Below the pieces are notes generated by a model that was given only the letters and a program-made list of their open reading frames with translations, ran no database searches and had not been told where the DNA came from. A DNA stretch of 64,000 bases from Limanda limanda (Eukaryota; Chordata; Actinopteri; Pleuronectiformes; Pleuronectidae), in contig NC_083647.1 of the NCBI RefSeq assembly GCF_963576545.1, positions 4,445,507 through 4,509,506 on the forward strand. Reading direction: 5' to 3'. Shown here in pieces: positions 1 through 13,355 of the stretch. A program made the translations under genes and the position numbers. Position 1 is the first letter of the stretch. Each line of letters starts with the position of its first letter.

Positions 1-1675
1 GACCAAGATGCCAACACCCCACTCTTCAATTACCCACTGACATAAACAGTCCATCTATAAGACTTTTAAATACTCAATACCAGCTTATCGAGTTTTTGGA
101 ATCTTCTTATTTTACTCTGCACTAAAACCTACAGGTCAGAGTCCGCTTCAAAATTCTCAACAGAGACCACTGTGTCTTTCATTTGTCTTTCAAGGAGCAG
201 ACACAGCGAAGCAGCTAAACTACTTTTTTTACTGAGTTTTAATAGTTACTCCTATACTATATTCTATAAGTGCTTGGATGCCAGTCAGCTCCGAATTTGA
301 CCAAAATATTTGAGGGCATTTTAGACAGTACTTTTGTACTAGGCCATTAATTAAAAATATATTGCTAGATCATGAAAATGTATCAGTTAAAGTCATGATT
401 TAATTGGGAGGACAACCAGCAATTAAGCCGCACAGCAAGCTGAAGCAAACAGCTCTTCTTTGTCTTCAAAGAAGAAACTAGAATTAGTTTTTGCTCGTTT
501 ATTTGACTCCGTCTTAGCTGTCACCAGTGAAGCAGCTCTTCCTTCTCTAACTACAGCTACTTCACTGAATACAGATAAGCAGTCACATCTTTACATGACA
601 AAGTCTCAAAGGAAAACATGAATAGATGTTTAAACATAAAAAGTTAATAGATGTTACCAATAATAGATAGCAGTACAGTCAGCCCGACTTCACAGCATAC
701 AGATACATCCATCTGACGAGGCTGCACCTCCACACTTCACACACACAAGTGGGTCCAGAAAATGGAGCTAAAGTGGATAAAAACCGACCCTCAGTGGGTG
801 CCTCTTGACTTTTATTAATGACAGAATGAAACTGGTTCAGATACGATCTCAGCTTTAAGTGCTGTTGAGTTATGAAGTCATATTTGGGAAAAATATACTT
901 GCTGTTTCAAGTGATGGATTACATTCATGCTTGGCGGCAGTGAGTCTCTGTGAGCTCGTTCTAATGGAGTTTTGAAAACTGCAGCAGAATGAGACTGACT
1001 GAGGCAAATACACAAGTGCATTTAGGTTATTTATGGGCACTAAATCAAAAATGACTGTCAGTAAAGTCTCAGATTGCAGCTTAAAGATGCTCATAACAAT
1101 AACAGTGATAACAATAATAGTGTTAATGTTGCATGGGAACAGGTTGTGTTTTTGAAAGCTGTACATTCCGATGGTGGCAACTCACATGGCAGTAGGTGAG
1201 ACTTCATGTTACTATTGAGCAATTCACCATCAGTTTTCTTTTTTTACAAAGGCCTGAGCACTTCACATGGCTGAAAAAAAATGAAATAGATTCACGGCAG
1301 ACTCCTTTTTAAAAGGGAGGCCATCCTTTACAAAGAAGAATCTGTTTTCAAAGAAACTAAAATGGCAAAATTGCTTTAATAGTGTTGCAAATGTTTAATT
1401 CATTTTCACATGCTTTAATTTCCCTCGCCAAATGTTTTTTTCTGCAAAGTGAAATTCTACCACAGTTCTTCCTTTGAGGATTTGAGAGAATAGCCTAAGC
1501 AGCCTGCAGTCTGGGACTAGACAGTGGACTGCAGCACAGAGCTGACAACAAAACCGCAGCAGCTAATAACCTGTTTAAAACTGTAAAATGTGTTGATGTG
1601 GAAATCAGCTGTTTGAAGGTGTGGACTTGGGTGGTGCCAGAGACCATCTTCAAACAAGAGATGAAATGACGAAAA

Positions 1676-1727
1676 AGAGAGAGAGAGAGAGAGAGAGAGT
1701 GAGAGAGAGAGAGACAACGAGAGAGAC
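1676..1727. repeat. (GA)n microsatellite
   Basis: Tandem GA array with a single interruption (GT at 1699-1700) and a degenerate end, in sntg2 intron 8. It produces serine/leucine-rich spurious frames on the minus strand. Confidence 0.95.
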
Positions 1728-2604
1728 AAACAGAAAGAAGTGACAACATTGAGGTGAATAGTTATCAAGGTAGAGTCGGTTAAACAATTTGAAACTGGAC
1801 AGGAAATTGCACGGAGAAAAAAACAACAACTAACATTTGAAAATATCCACAGAGCGTGCTTCTCAAATTTGCGTAGAGATTTTATTACACAGAAGGAAAG
1901 CTTGATGAGCAAAGACTCCTACACTGCTGTAAGATTTTTCCGACAATCAAGGAGGAATTAAATAACCAGCATCGAGAACATAAATCATGTGATGGAGTAC
2001 ACAGATAACACTATCTACTATAATAAGACTGGACATGAACTGTAAGATGAAGCCACTGCATTTAATGTATTGCACACTTGAGGGTGTAATGTAATCAAAC
2101 TTCTCAGAGCTTCTAGAGACTCTGGCTGCAGCTTTTTAGGCCAACTGTTGCTGTAAGAGGTGAGTCAGAGAAAAGCGTGTTGTAGTAGTTGTCTTTCAGT
2201 AGGTCAAGTGGATTATATGGGTCATGTTTTTGGTTCATCATGTAACAGCAAAGCAACGCTGGTGACATATTTTACAAGAGGCTCAAAAGTTAAACAAATA
2301 TCAAGAATAATTTCTTAATTCTTGACTGTCTGGTGCCATAAGCAGGTCCGGACCAAATTGGCCGAGGTGTTGGAGATATGCAGACAGGAAATTAGCGGAG
2401 GCCTGGACCATGGCAGCAGACCACCACATTCATTTTGTCAGAAAAAGCAGGTTCAACACAAGCAAGACATTAAAGCTCCACCGTTCTTGCCTCCCAAGAC
2501 TGCATCATGACAGTCAATGTCTGCAGGAAGCTTCAGTCCCTGCCCCTGCCCCGCCATCAGGATACATTAAGAGTGTACAGGGCCGAAACGTTGTGGAAAG
2601 ATGG

Positions 2605-3151
2605 TGTTGAGGAACTTTTGACCATCCTCACACATTACTTTACCACTATATATTATGTTTCTAGTGTATATTACATTATATATGTACACAATTAGGAGAA
2701 TAGGGCCTGTCTTATTCCACAGATACTCCCTTCTTTTCTGTAAGTAGTACCCAAGGTCAGGTTAAAGATAAAGGCCAACCCACAATGAAATGTATTGTCT
2801 ACATTAAGACTTTCATATCTAACTCAGATGTACCAAACAGAGAGGCTAAAACTTCAACTCTCACCCTCTCTTATGTGTATTTCACCAGTGGCAAGACGTA
2901 AAGACACAATGTGATTTAGTTATGCATACTTAAGGCTTAACTATCCAATAAGATGCGAGCACCTACATGTAACATAGAGAGAGGGAATGGAATTCTAGCC
3001 ATTCATGGATGTGCTGTTAGAATGGGTGACGCAAGTAGAGGGAGATATACTGGGATGCTGTGGGAGACATCTCTGGAGGGAGACGACTTGGGGGTGACAA
3101 TTGCTAATGTTACTCTGTTAGCATTTGTATATTGTTCCATCTTCTGGTCTC
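2605..3151 (+). repeat. Interspersed repeat, copy A of an inverted pair
   Basis: This stretch matches the reverse complement of 8686-9215 over most of its length. Shared blocks include TTTTGACCATCCTC near 2615, the segment around GACGTAAAGACACAATGTG near 2895, CATTCATGGATGTGCTG near 3001 and GGGTGACGCAAGTAGAG near 3024. The two copies are diverged by substitutions and small gaps. A 172-codon plus-strand frame (2953-3471) runs through it and past its end; I take it as chance. I cannot assign a class: no clear terminal repeats or coding remnant. Confidence 0.8.
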
Positions 3152-6100
3152 AGCTGCTGCCTGAGTTCTCCTTTCCCCAGCATCCAGAAAACTTCCAGAA
3201 CAGATGGAACATGGCTAAAGAACTTGGAGTAAGCAAACCAAAGTGGAGGTGCGGCCATAGCAGAATACTGACTGATGTTAATTGCTACACTGAGCAATTA
3301 ACTTATGTTATATGGATACAAGGTGAAGCATGCAAACTCCACCATTTAAGTTCATGCACTAAGATCCTTTGGACATTCATGTATCTAGACTTTCCAGTAA
3401 AAATTCTGCAGAAAGTCTTGGGTATCCAATGTGAGAACACAGCAGGAGCTCCTCAGCAGGATTATCTGTAAACTGCCTCTGCCTGTTGCATTACCCCTAA
3501 CACCTCCGCAGATTTATGTGTTGTAAACATATCTGAATGGAGAATATCCTGCTGCAATGTGCCGGTGTGAAAGGTAACCTCTTGAGAAAGTTCGGACCGG
3601 GCATAATTCTCTGGGGGCTATGTCTGTGTTAAGCTTAGTTTTGCTTACGGAAAACAGCATACAGCTCTCCAATAAAGCAGTAATGCCAATCACCAATGAG
3701 CTTTTATGTTGGGTGAAAATATTGCATCATGAAAAAAATTGGCAAGACAAATACAATAAAGTAACCAAAAACATATTGTATTGTAACCTGTGTATAACGT
3801 GAGAGCAGGTTAGGAATAGCCCATTCAATGATTTTGAAGATTGTACACAAGTGGAATCTGGGTTTGCCAGCAAGAACTTGTGTTTGGACAAGCAAGGGAG
3901 ATTTTGAAAATCAATCAATAATCGCTTAGAGTTTGAGAATCAAGGTTAGGTCTTTGCAGTAAAGGAGAAACCACAGCTAAATCAAAAGCAGTGATTGCAA
4001 AACTCAGAGATTTTCTTTGGATGAACCTGAGAAGAGGGCATCCTTGCAGATTTAATAGCTCTTTGTGGGGTCGGATCATCTATGGTGCCCAGGTTGGTAT
4101 AGAACTTGTAAAAAGATGATAACAGTGCAGAGGAGGATTTTTTTTTAACTGTGATTAATTTGAGACTGACAAAGAAAGTTTTTTGGCCCCAACAAGCCAA
4201 CACGAACCCTACGAAACATTCTTAAGGTCTGTAAACATAACATATTATCTAATGGGTAACAAGCTTGGGGTTAAAATAACTGAAAATTTAGCTTTAGCAA
4301 ACAGTGGAAAGATTAAGACAAAGAATCAGGTGTAGCCCTGTTAATGCTATACACACAGAACAGTTCGGGTAGGATGAGGGCAGGGTAGTGCAAAGCAGCT
4401 AAGCATATTACCAGGGTATTAAAATGGCCTTCGGGTGGAAGGTAGGCAAGAGTGAACAGCAGAGGAAAAACTGCCTACCTTTGCAAATTGAGTTGCAAAT
4501 CATTGATTAACTCTGTCAGAGCGCACCAGTAATTACTACCTTTCTTACTAAATTATAATCTTTTGGTCCATTTATGTCAATCCAGAACAAAATGTTTTAG
4601 TTAACTCTCAAGGGGAGCTCTGCCAAGAGTGGGCGAGGTGACAGGGAATGGAAAACTATCAGGCTGTAAGAGTGGATTACACGGACAAAGCACCTGCCTC
4701 CACAGAATAGCAGGGAAACAGGAACTAAAGCCACAGTGTTGTTTTTTTTTTTGTTTCATGGATTTCCGAGATGAGCATAATTATTTCAAAGTATCTAAAT
4801 AAATTAATGAGGTAGATGGGCAAGGCCTGATGTGAAAAGAAGAATTCTGTAAAATGATTTTAATGAGAGCAAACTGAACACAAGCTCCTTGAATTCTAAT
4901 CATTTACAGGAAAGATGAATGTTAATATGGGTTAGGGGGGAAAATATTTGCTCAACCATGTACTTTTGTCAACTTTGACAATCTCTCATAATTAGGGATG
5001 AAATAGTATGAAAAAATCCTACTCGTTTTTCTGAGACTGAAACTATTCTTATCAGCTTGACATGACCACATAACAAGACAAGTGTGTCGATCATCAGGAG
5101 GGTCTGGAGAAATACTAAAGCTCCCCACCGCCGGCAAATGGGATGACCCCATTGCCTACTGATGTACTTGACATGGGGTCATGCAAACTGTACTATGCAT
5201 CCCCTCAAGTGCATCTATAAGGTTAAACTGGAAACATTTAGATACGTCAGCTCACACTGTAATTATGTGATAGATTACAGGGTAGGGTTCTGGGTATTAT
5301 TGCATTACAGGCTATAAAACTTTCAACATCACCCAATCATAAAAGTAATATTGGTATTAATTACTTCCATGAAGGGTTAGGGTTTTCTTCATCCCTGAAG
5401 TTGTAATCCATGTTTGTCTTCTTTTTCCAGAGCGCATTTTGACATGAACTCAGCTGGCCTTGCAGCACACAGTAATTTAACGCACAGGTACTGAGAGCAA
5501 TATATGTCTCAAATAAGCAATGTCTTTCCTGTCAAGAAAATGGGAGCATATTGCACCTCAGCCCACCAGGTCCCTTGTGGCTACACTGGATTTGGGCTCT
5601 GGAGTCAGTGGAGAAATTGCTGTTTTTCACAGTCTAGCATTTCTCTGCACGTGGGATGGTTGACCATTAACGAACAATGGTAAGTTTAGAAACAAACTAT
5701 GAGCTGACTTGGGATCAACCAAAAGAGCTAAAAACACAGCATTAGCATAAATGCTTGTATATCTTCTTATAATGCCGATTTTACGAAACAGTTGATTCAC
5801 ACATTCAGCAGACAAAGCAACACTATCATTCGTGTGGGCGAAGGATTCTAGGTAAAGGACACGTCAAAGTCCAACGTTCACACAAGTTGTTTAGGTATCA
5901 GAATTATGTCTGGTTCATTGGTTCTACCGTTTTGGCTAGCTAACCGCTAACTATCTAGCTATCGGTGGGCAGGTATTGCACAGTGAAGTTAATCAGCACT
6001 GATGTAAACAATGGCAATTAGAGCAGCACAGGTGAATGATAAGTATCATTGAGTTTGTTGGAACAATCCATTTTTTCTGCAAATCTCTATCTGGAGGATT

Positions 6101-8125
6101 CTTATCATTATACTATGAGCATTAAAGTGAATGCACAATCATTCTACACTGGAAAAAAAAACATTAACACGTCTAGATACTCTAAGAACAAATGCAACAA
6201 CCCACATAATAGTGCCTATTTGTGTAAAGGGAATCTCACTTGAGCTGAGTAAAAACTAGAGTGAGACCAGTTCTTGGCATTTGTGCTTTTCACTCCTTGA
6301 AAAGTTATTTCTGAGGTCAGGAAACTGCCTGGCTAATGGTGTTTGTCAGCCTTGTCATTTGCAATGACAGAATTAAATGTAATCTGTGCTAGAGCGAGCT
6401 GACCTGTTATGTCTCACTGAGTCATTTTTTTCTGCCTAGGTAGGCATCTGTCAAGGTCTGTTTTCTGTTCTTAGATAAAGCATGTGCACATACAGAGAAG
6501 GGAAGTGTCTTCTGCTCCTGCTAGAGATTCAAATGATAACCCTTTAAATCTAGATTATATATGAAAGGTTAAAGTGGGCCACCTGCTGTCCTTCATGCAT
6601 TCTCTGAATAATTCATGAGATGATGAGCCATAGATTCAGTCTTTACGGCTCCTCTTTTCATTATAGATTGCCATATTAATATGCAAGTTCTGAATCCTCA
6701 CTAATAAAATGGGGAAATTCTGGCTTTGGGGATATGATTATTGCTCCTCATTATGCTCAGTAGGTAACATTTAAAATCAAGTCAAATTTGCTTGATATTA
6801 CTGCAGCATTAGTGACACAGCTGTAATTTCGCAATCACAGATATCCAGTTGGTCATTGTGAGCTTAACCTGTGAAGGATATGTACTTTGTTTTGGGAGCC
6901 AGTGCTGAATTTGTTATGTTGATGACCTAACTGAATCATATTCAGTTTTGTGGGATAACTAATAACCATAAGAATAGCTCTGATCATTTATTCAGGTATT
7001 TTTGGGACTGCTACAGTGTCCAGAGATCCCACAAGATCCTGCGGCTGTGCACGCCATATCATTTTTCAAAATTCAATATTCAATGTAGCATTTAACACAT
7101 TTTTTCGTTTGTCTTCATTGTATGATCAAAGCTGTGCCATCTACTGCATCTTAGAGGATAATCATTTAATCAAACGAGGGTGAGATGGTTAAAATCAATG
7201 AAAAGCACCATGTCCCACTCAACTTAGACATTACCCAAAAGGAGTGCCTCAACAAAGTAATGATTATTTTTGCATTGACTTGTTTCGGTGTCAGTCATAG
7301 AGGTCATCGACAAAGGGGCTCATACTTGCCAATACTCTCTGCACCACTGTAGCTAACATAATAGTTTACTTCCATTGCCCTCTGACCAAATGTATTTACA
7401 ATCAGTGAAGGGTGGAAGAACCACAGGGAGAGTTTGTTTGAGATAAGTTTAATTCTCCTCATTCAGCCGGGGGAGCTGTCTCGCAGCAGTGAGCTATCAG
7501 GGTTCGGAGCCATATTTTTGACAGACAAACACAGTCCCAGCATATATGCATAGAGGACGTTATGGATTACTGCACATTTATTAACATGTCAAAGTCAAAG
7601 CAGATTTGTATGAGCCACAGTCCACATAGAGAGACGGAGGCTCAGGCTGCTGCTGATAGTGCTGCTGCCTGACTAGTGATTAGTCCCGCTGAGCTAACCG
7701 CAATGAAAAACACAGAGTCTGAATAGATTTTGATTGGTAGCATTTGTGTTCCTACGACACTCTACTACTACTAAGTGGAATTTGATCACTTATTCAGAAG
7801 GGTTCAATGTAAATACTGCATGAATTTCAATGTTAAAAATCGAAATAATATCCAACTAAGAACAAGAAGAATGGGTCATGTTTTCTGTATTGAAAGGCCC
7901 CTTTAGCAGCAAACTATTTAAACTATTTAAAATGTAAAGAAAAAAGTACATACAAATTACATGTTTTCCATAAAAAGCTTTACTATTTTAGTAATTACTA
8001 AACATTAATAACTATTTCACTCACAACACCTCTGATGTCTCAATGTGCATAATAATTCTGTTTATATTCTGTTTTCAAATTTAGAAATAGAAAATAAAAA
8101 AATGTGGTCTAATTAAAAGCTGTCA

Positions 8126-8350
8126 TGTAAATGGTCTTTATTTATATAGCACTCTTCTAGTCTTGATGTTCACTCAAAGCGCTTTAAAGCACATTTTTTT
8201 CCATTCACCCATTCATCATCTTACACATTCATACAGTAGAATCGAGGTCCCTTTGATCAGCACGTTCTCTATGAGAATGGGCAATTTTGGGGTTCAGTAT
8301 CTGGCCCAGGGATCGAACCGCCGACCTTCTGGTTAGCCACAGCCACCCCA
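8126..8350 (+). repeat. Common fish dispersed repeat (ATGGTCTTTATTTATATAGC start)
   Basis: It begins with a TTTATATAGCAC block, has a CTCAAAGCGCTTTAAAGCAC motif and TTCACCCATTCA tracts, and ends with GGGATCGAACCGCCGACCTT. I recognise this as a repeat abundant in teleost genomes; related pieces occur at 33785-33985, about 25015-25090 and possibly 27000-27065. It is non-coding. Confidence 0.75.
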
Positions 8351-8685
8351 TCATCAGCCCCACACACTGTCCTCACTTTGAAGCTACAGAGCACACACTG
8401 TGCGATGCTCCACAAAACCCCAGGTATTCCCAGGATGTAGGAATTACCAGAGGGGAGCTAGTGAAGTAGCAACACAACATGTAAAATATGAAACTGTGGA
8501 GTAGGTGGCAGATGCAGATCGAGACTCCGTCCACTTCCAGCTGCTGCACCAAGCTGAGCCAAACCAGATGATCTGATTCAAATCCTCCTCCAACTCCTGC
8601 TAAAACAACAAACCAGTTATCAAGCTAACGGACTAAACATAATTGACTGTTAATGGAACAAAACCACTCGAACGTGATGCATCAA

Positions 8686-9215
8686 GGAGACCAAAAGGTG
8701 GAACAATATACAAACGCTGACAGAGTAAAATGAGTAGTTGTCAGCCCCAAGTCTTAGGATTTCTCCCTCAGCATCTTCATATATCTTCCTCTACTTGCGT
8801 CACCCATTCTAACAGCACATCCATGAATGGCTAGAATTGCTTTCACTCTCTATGTTACATGTAGGTGTTCACATCCTATTGGTGAGTTAAGCCTAAAGTA
8901 TTCATTCCTAAATCACATTGTGTCCTTACGTCTTGCCACTGGTGAAATACGCAAAAGAGTTGAAGTTGGTGAGAGTTGAAGTTGGTGTCTCTCTGTCTGG
9001 CACGTAGACACTACAATGTACTGTTGGTTGGTCCTTTATCTTTAACCTGACCTTGGCTACTGCTTAGAGAGAGAAGAGAGTATCTGTGGATTTAGAAAGG
9101 CCCTATTCTCCTGTACAGATGTAATGTGTAATATACAATAAACATTATATACATAATACATGGTGGCATATAACCCTAACCCATGTGGGAGGATGGTCAA
9201 AAATTCCTGAACAAC
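8686..9215 (-). repeat. Interspersed repeat, copy B of an inverted pair
   Basis: Reverse-complement partner of 2605-3151, about 5.5 kb away in the same intron. Shared blocks include CATCCATGAATGGCTAG near 8819 and ATTGTGTCCTTACGTC near 8918. Similarity stops at the block GGAGACCAAAAGGTGGAAC near 8686 and at GGATGGTCAAAAATTCC near 9191. Confidence 0.8.
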
Positions 9216-10420
9216 CTCATGCGTTGCTGAACTTAATTGTGCTTCTGTTAAGTTGCATTGCTCACGCTGTGTACGGGAATAGAGGCACCAGCCAATCAAA
9301 TCATGTTAATTAATGTGAAACACATCAGCCAGCTTTCTAACCGGTTGTGTTCTGTGTTCTGGTTGTGTATTTCATGTCCCATGAATTTCTCTTTAACATT
9401 TTATCAATAACCAGCATTGCACTTTGAAAGCTGAACATTAAACTTTCACCTTTCGTCGCTAAGTGTTGGGCACGCCTATCCAAAATATTTCAATTTCAAT
9501 ATTTTGGCCCGAGTTGCTTGTTTTTGAATTCATAGACTTATTCATACACACAAAAAAAGCCTATTTTGTTCCCCACTTAATAGAAGAACATATGCACCCC
9601 AAGATATAATAACTCCTTCTGCAGGCTGGACAGTTTATATGACACAATGTCAACAACACTGTCATTATCCAATATTTATTTTTTATTTCACTTGTAATTA
9701 GTACTCCATACTTCCACTCTAATACATTTCAGAGTGAATTATTGTATTTTCTACTCCATTACATAAAATGGACAGCTTTAGTTCATTGAAAATAAAGATT
9801 TTAAACACTAGATAATATAACAAGCTGGTAAAACATCTAGTTTGGGAGAAAACTAGTAGTTTAGAAAATTGGTTGCTTCTATAGGAGAAATGTTGTTATT
9901 TTAAAGGCTTTAATGATCCAGTATTTCCCCACGAATCAGAGAAACAAGCTCACTAATGTCCCTGTATATAAAAATCTTTATAAGGTATTTTATTTCAGCT
10001 CAACCTGCTGCATTCACAGCAGCTTCAGCATAAATTATCTAATGATGTCAAACAGCTAAATAATATGATATAATAACTGGTCAAGAGCCTTTTTCACACA
10101 CGAGTGTCAGAGAACATGCAAACAATTGGGTCAAGACTATGCCTGGAGTTTTTTTTTCACATTTAAACGCAGCAAGAGGTTCTCTGCTCAGACGTGTTCA
10201 CAACAACAACAATACACTGCTACTCACTCACAAAAGCTCAAGCCAGGCAACGCACATGTTGTGACCATATGCCGATGAACATCACTCCTGATTGTTTAAG
10301 CGGAGCTTAGCTTGCTGAAATTCAATATGGAGGCCAGTTCCTTTTAAAAACAAAAAACTCAAGGTACCAAACACAATGCAATCAACATCAAATATGAAAC
10401 ATCAATACGGTCTTTCTTAC

Positions 10421-10509
10421 TGTGTTGTTTCCGTTTCCATTTAAATGTAAACCGCTGTCAAAGAGGGGAGAAGATACTCTGCTGTGATCCGTGGACGGCC
10501 CAGGAGAAC
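10421..10509 (-). CDS. sntg2: sntg2 exon 8: linker between PDZ and second half of PH1
   Basis: Exon of 89 bases, acceptor TTTCTCAG and donor AACACA|GTAAG. It completes the glycine codon, then encodes SPGPSTDHSRVSSPLFDSGL followed by HLNGNGNNT. The serine-rich SPGPS-DHS and SSPLFDSGLHLNGN pattern is diagnostic of the gamma-syntrophin linker after the PDZ domain. Only one of the three frames is open across the exon, and it is the one required by exon 7. It ends in phase 0. This is the last sntg2 exon found in the window. Confidence 0.93.
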
Positions 10510-11770
10510 CTGAGAAAGAAAGGAGAATGATTCATGTTCTTAACAAAAAGCCTACGGAAGAATAACTGTTAAAATATTTATTCCTGCTTCACTTTGGATC
10601 TGTTATGCTATTCTTGCAGAAACAAAGACAGTAAATCAATAATTTCACCTACACCTCAAACACTGTGGTTCAGCTGATAGTCTTCGGGGTTATTATTGAC
10701 TGTATTCTGCTGCTCTGCCTTCAAGCCGAGCAGTGTTGATGTATGTGTGAATGGTGCGCAGCATCCAAAGGAGACAAATGTTCCTCTTTGATATGATACT
10801 GGCTTGGCGTCAAGGGGACCTGCTTTCTGATTCGGTCACACTCTGATAAGTGTGGCATACTGCTCCTGGCCTCTACTGCTCGTCATTTGTGCCAGTGTAC
10901 ACAGTTTAAAAAATGTCTTAGAGTGAATATGACTTGAACCTTTTCTCCCTCAGTCAACGAAACATGATTCACCGGCCAAAAGACCCTACAGCAAAGCTCA
11001 AACACTGATGCTTTCCTTTTAATTTTCCAACAAGATGTGAGGGCGAATTCTCTCTCAGCTCTCACTTTGAGGAGGATTTGCTTATCAACCGAGGCTAATG
11101 ACTTGTTTTGTCCAAACAAGACAACCCAAATCATTCAGTAACAGAATGTCCCCAGTTTCAACTAAAAGCTACAAAGATGATGAATGTATATCTATAAGAC
11201 ATTACAATCACTACCCAAACAATGAAGTAAAGTTTTTTTGTTGTGAAAATTTGTATTATGTAATTGAATAGCTACAAATTAAAAAATTATAAACTCAAGA
11301 TTGCACACATGAAGTCTGAAGCTATTTCAGCGAAAGAACTACGTATTCTTCCACTGCAGTAACAAGTAAAGGCATCCTACTTACTTTAATACCATCAAAT
11401 TGCCAAATTGTCCACGTATTTCTATTTTTTTTCTTTCCAACCTCTTCAATTTCTCACCTCCCTCCCCTGCATATAATAATTTCTCACCTTTTATCGGCTC
11501 CACATGAAGAATTTCAGTCTCTGTTTAGATTTTCTTTAAGCCGCTGAGCTAAGTAGGAGCAGGAGGCTGCAGCTCTGACATTCCTGCTCATGTAAGGCTA
11601 CTGAGCATCTCAATTTATTGAAATAAACACTCATCTACATAACAGCTTAGGAGCCTACATCGGAATCTCCTAGCAAAGGTTAATCATCAGGTATATTCTC
11701 AAAAAGAGTTTATTGCTTTATTTATAACAATTTAAATGTAAACATCGCATCAAAACAACCAAACTCTTAC

Positions 11771-11858
11771 CGAGAGGCAGCTTTAGAAATGATGGCACTT
11801 CTCGCAGATAGCGAACAGTGATGGTGACCTCATCTCCTGCAGTACGCAGGAGGTGAAC
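11771..11858 (-). CDS. sntg2: sntg2 exon 7: end of PDZ domain
   Basis: Exon of 88 bases, acceptor CTGTCAG and donor CTCG|GTAAG. It encodes VHLLRTAGDEVTITVRYLRE then VPSFLKLPL and one base of the next codon. This is the final helix and last strand of the PDZ domain (AGDEVTITV) and the conserved syntrophin run FLKLPLG. It ends in phase 1; exon 8 contributes GT to finish the glycine codon. The pattern again fits gamma-2 better than gamma-1. Confidence 0.95.
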
Positions 11859-12516
11859 CTGACAGCAGGAGAGAGAGACTGTGAGTGATGCACTGAGATA
11901 AAATATAATCTCAGAAATGAAACAAGCCACACTGATGTCAAGTTGGTCGCCTCAAAACAAAATGTAACAGGAGATGAGTGAAGAATATGTAATCTGGAGT
12001 TGAAGCCTGGCTGAAGGGGGCTTCACTTATATCATCAAAGTTGGACGCTGAAGGCAGGCGTCACTCTCATGCGAGGGTGGCAGCAAAGTGACAGCCGACA
12101 ACACAAAAATTAATTAAACTCTGATTATCTGATATGTATAAATATGTCCTGTTAGTCTCAAAGAGGTGTTCAAGTACAGCTGGGTTTAAAGGAAGACATA
12201 CTAAATGTGTCTTCCAAGCATCCATGAAGACAGAGAGAAAATAAAATGGGGAATTGAATGAAACAACTTTCGGTCATTTCTACACTCCCTAATCACAGCA
12301 CATCTGCACATGGTCTTCGACAATGTGTGTTAGCTGTTGTGACTTGAGCCTGAGCATCTGTAAGAGCTGAGAGTGTGACAGCCTGCCATTAAAAGCTCTG
12401 GATTGTGTTCTGAAGAAAAACTGCTCATTATGTGTTTTGACACTCTGAAAGAGAATACAGTGAACAGCTGTTTGGGTCTGCATGAGGAGACAGAGATGAC
12501 AAACATGGGAAGGGAG

Positions 12517-12562
12517 TGTGTGTGTGTGTCTGTGTACGTGTGTGTGTTTGTTTGTGTGTGGG
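12517..12562 (+). repeat. (GT)n-rich microsatellite
   Basis: Imperfect GT array with CT and TTT interruptions, in sntg2 intron 6. Confidence 0.9.
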
Positions 12563-12883
12563 GCTACAGAAAACAAAAGGGAAACATTTCACAAGGCGAG
12601 GAAGCTAAATTCGAGAAAAACTGAGCCGCAAAAAATAAGTCCATGTTTCAACAATTCAGCTGAATATGATCACTCTCGATTCTTGTGCAGTGTTTGATAG
12701 TGATCAGCTCTTTTTCAATCTTTTCAAATTGTCACAGTGTGAACCAAGAGAAAAACAGCCTCATGTCAAGATGACAACTCATATTGTTGAGGTACACCTC
12801 AGAGTCGATAAATTCAGGGATTGGGTGGTGAACCAAGCTGAAGGATGGAGCAGGGTATTGCCTATTATTACAAATATACTCAC

Positions 12884-12925
12884 AACTTCCTCATGGGTGC
12901 AGTGTTCTACATTTATGCCATTGAC
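12884..12925 (-). CDS. sntg2: sntg2 exon 6: PDZ domain microexon, 14 codons
   Basis: A 42-base exon, too short for an open-frame search, found because the PDZ sequence required it. It lies between acceptor TTTAG and donor GTT|GTGAG and encodes VNGINVEHCTHEEV. VNG is the conserved PDZ turn, and HEEVV (the last V comes from exon 7) begins the second helix that lines the peptide groove. Both ends are phase 0, so skipping it would remove 14 residues without a frameshift. Confidence 0.93.
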
Positions 12926-13134
12926 CTAAAGAAAGCAGAGAGAGAGGAAACGCAGGTAAGTACTTTTGTAGTGGAGAAAGTGTGTAATTTTGCAGCTCTA
13001 TTGCAAGAGTAGCCCTTCTGGGGTATGACCGGGAACCCCTGGTGCCCTTTATCAGAGTCAGAGGGTCATAAATTGGCTTGATAGTATCATGGATGAATTG
13101 GGATGACCCTCTGTTAACCTTAATAAACAACCTA

Positions 13135-13345
13135 AGCGAGATGCAAAACACCCAAAAGCAAAGGAAAAGCAGACACAAGGAAATTCAGCACTGCCATAAA
13201 GAGATGCAAAACAACAGCAGTCACAAAACGACCAAGAAGAGACAGAAACGAACACAAAGAGATGAAAAAGGTTTAAAAAGAGGTCATGGCCACAAAGAGA
13301 CACATCGACATTACTAAATGTTTGCAAAAACAGGTGCAAAACCAT
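13135..13345 (+). repeat. Degenerate A-rich minisatellite
   Basis: Imperfect tandem units of roughly 20-25 bases built around ACAAAGAGATGCAAAAC (for example near 13138, 13196, 13252, 13292 with variation). Purine-rich on the plus strand and strongly diverged. It lies in sntg2 intron 5. Confidence 0.6.
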
Positions 13346-13355
13346 GCCTCTAAGG

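Larger units (their letters stand above)
1..10420 (-). other. sntg2: sntg2 intron 8 (partial)
   Basis: No exon encoding the second half of PH1 was found on the minus strand here, so the intron extends past the window edge. It holds a GA microsatellite, an inverted pair of about 540-bp repeats, one copy of a common fish repeat, and otherwise unremarkable AT-rich sequence. Open frames of 60-100 codons in this stretch show no exon structure. Confidence 0.75.

Noticed and set aside
2953..3471. 172-codon plus-strand frame
   Set aside because: Its first part lies in a dispersed repeat whose other copy (8686-9215) does not keep the frame open; no recognisable protein.
1..10420. Search for the next sntg2 exon (second half of PH1)
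   Set aside because: No minus-strand segment with splice sites encodes the expected syntrophin sequence; the exon probably lies before position 1.
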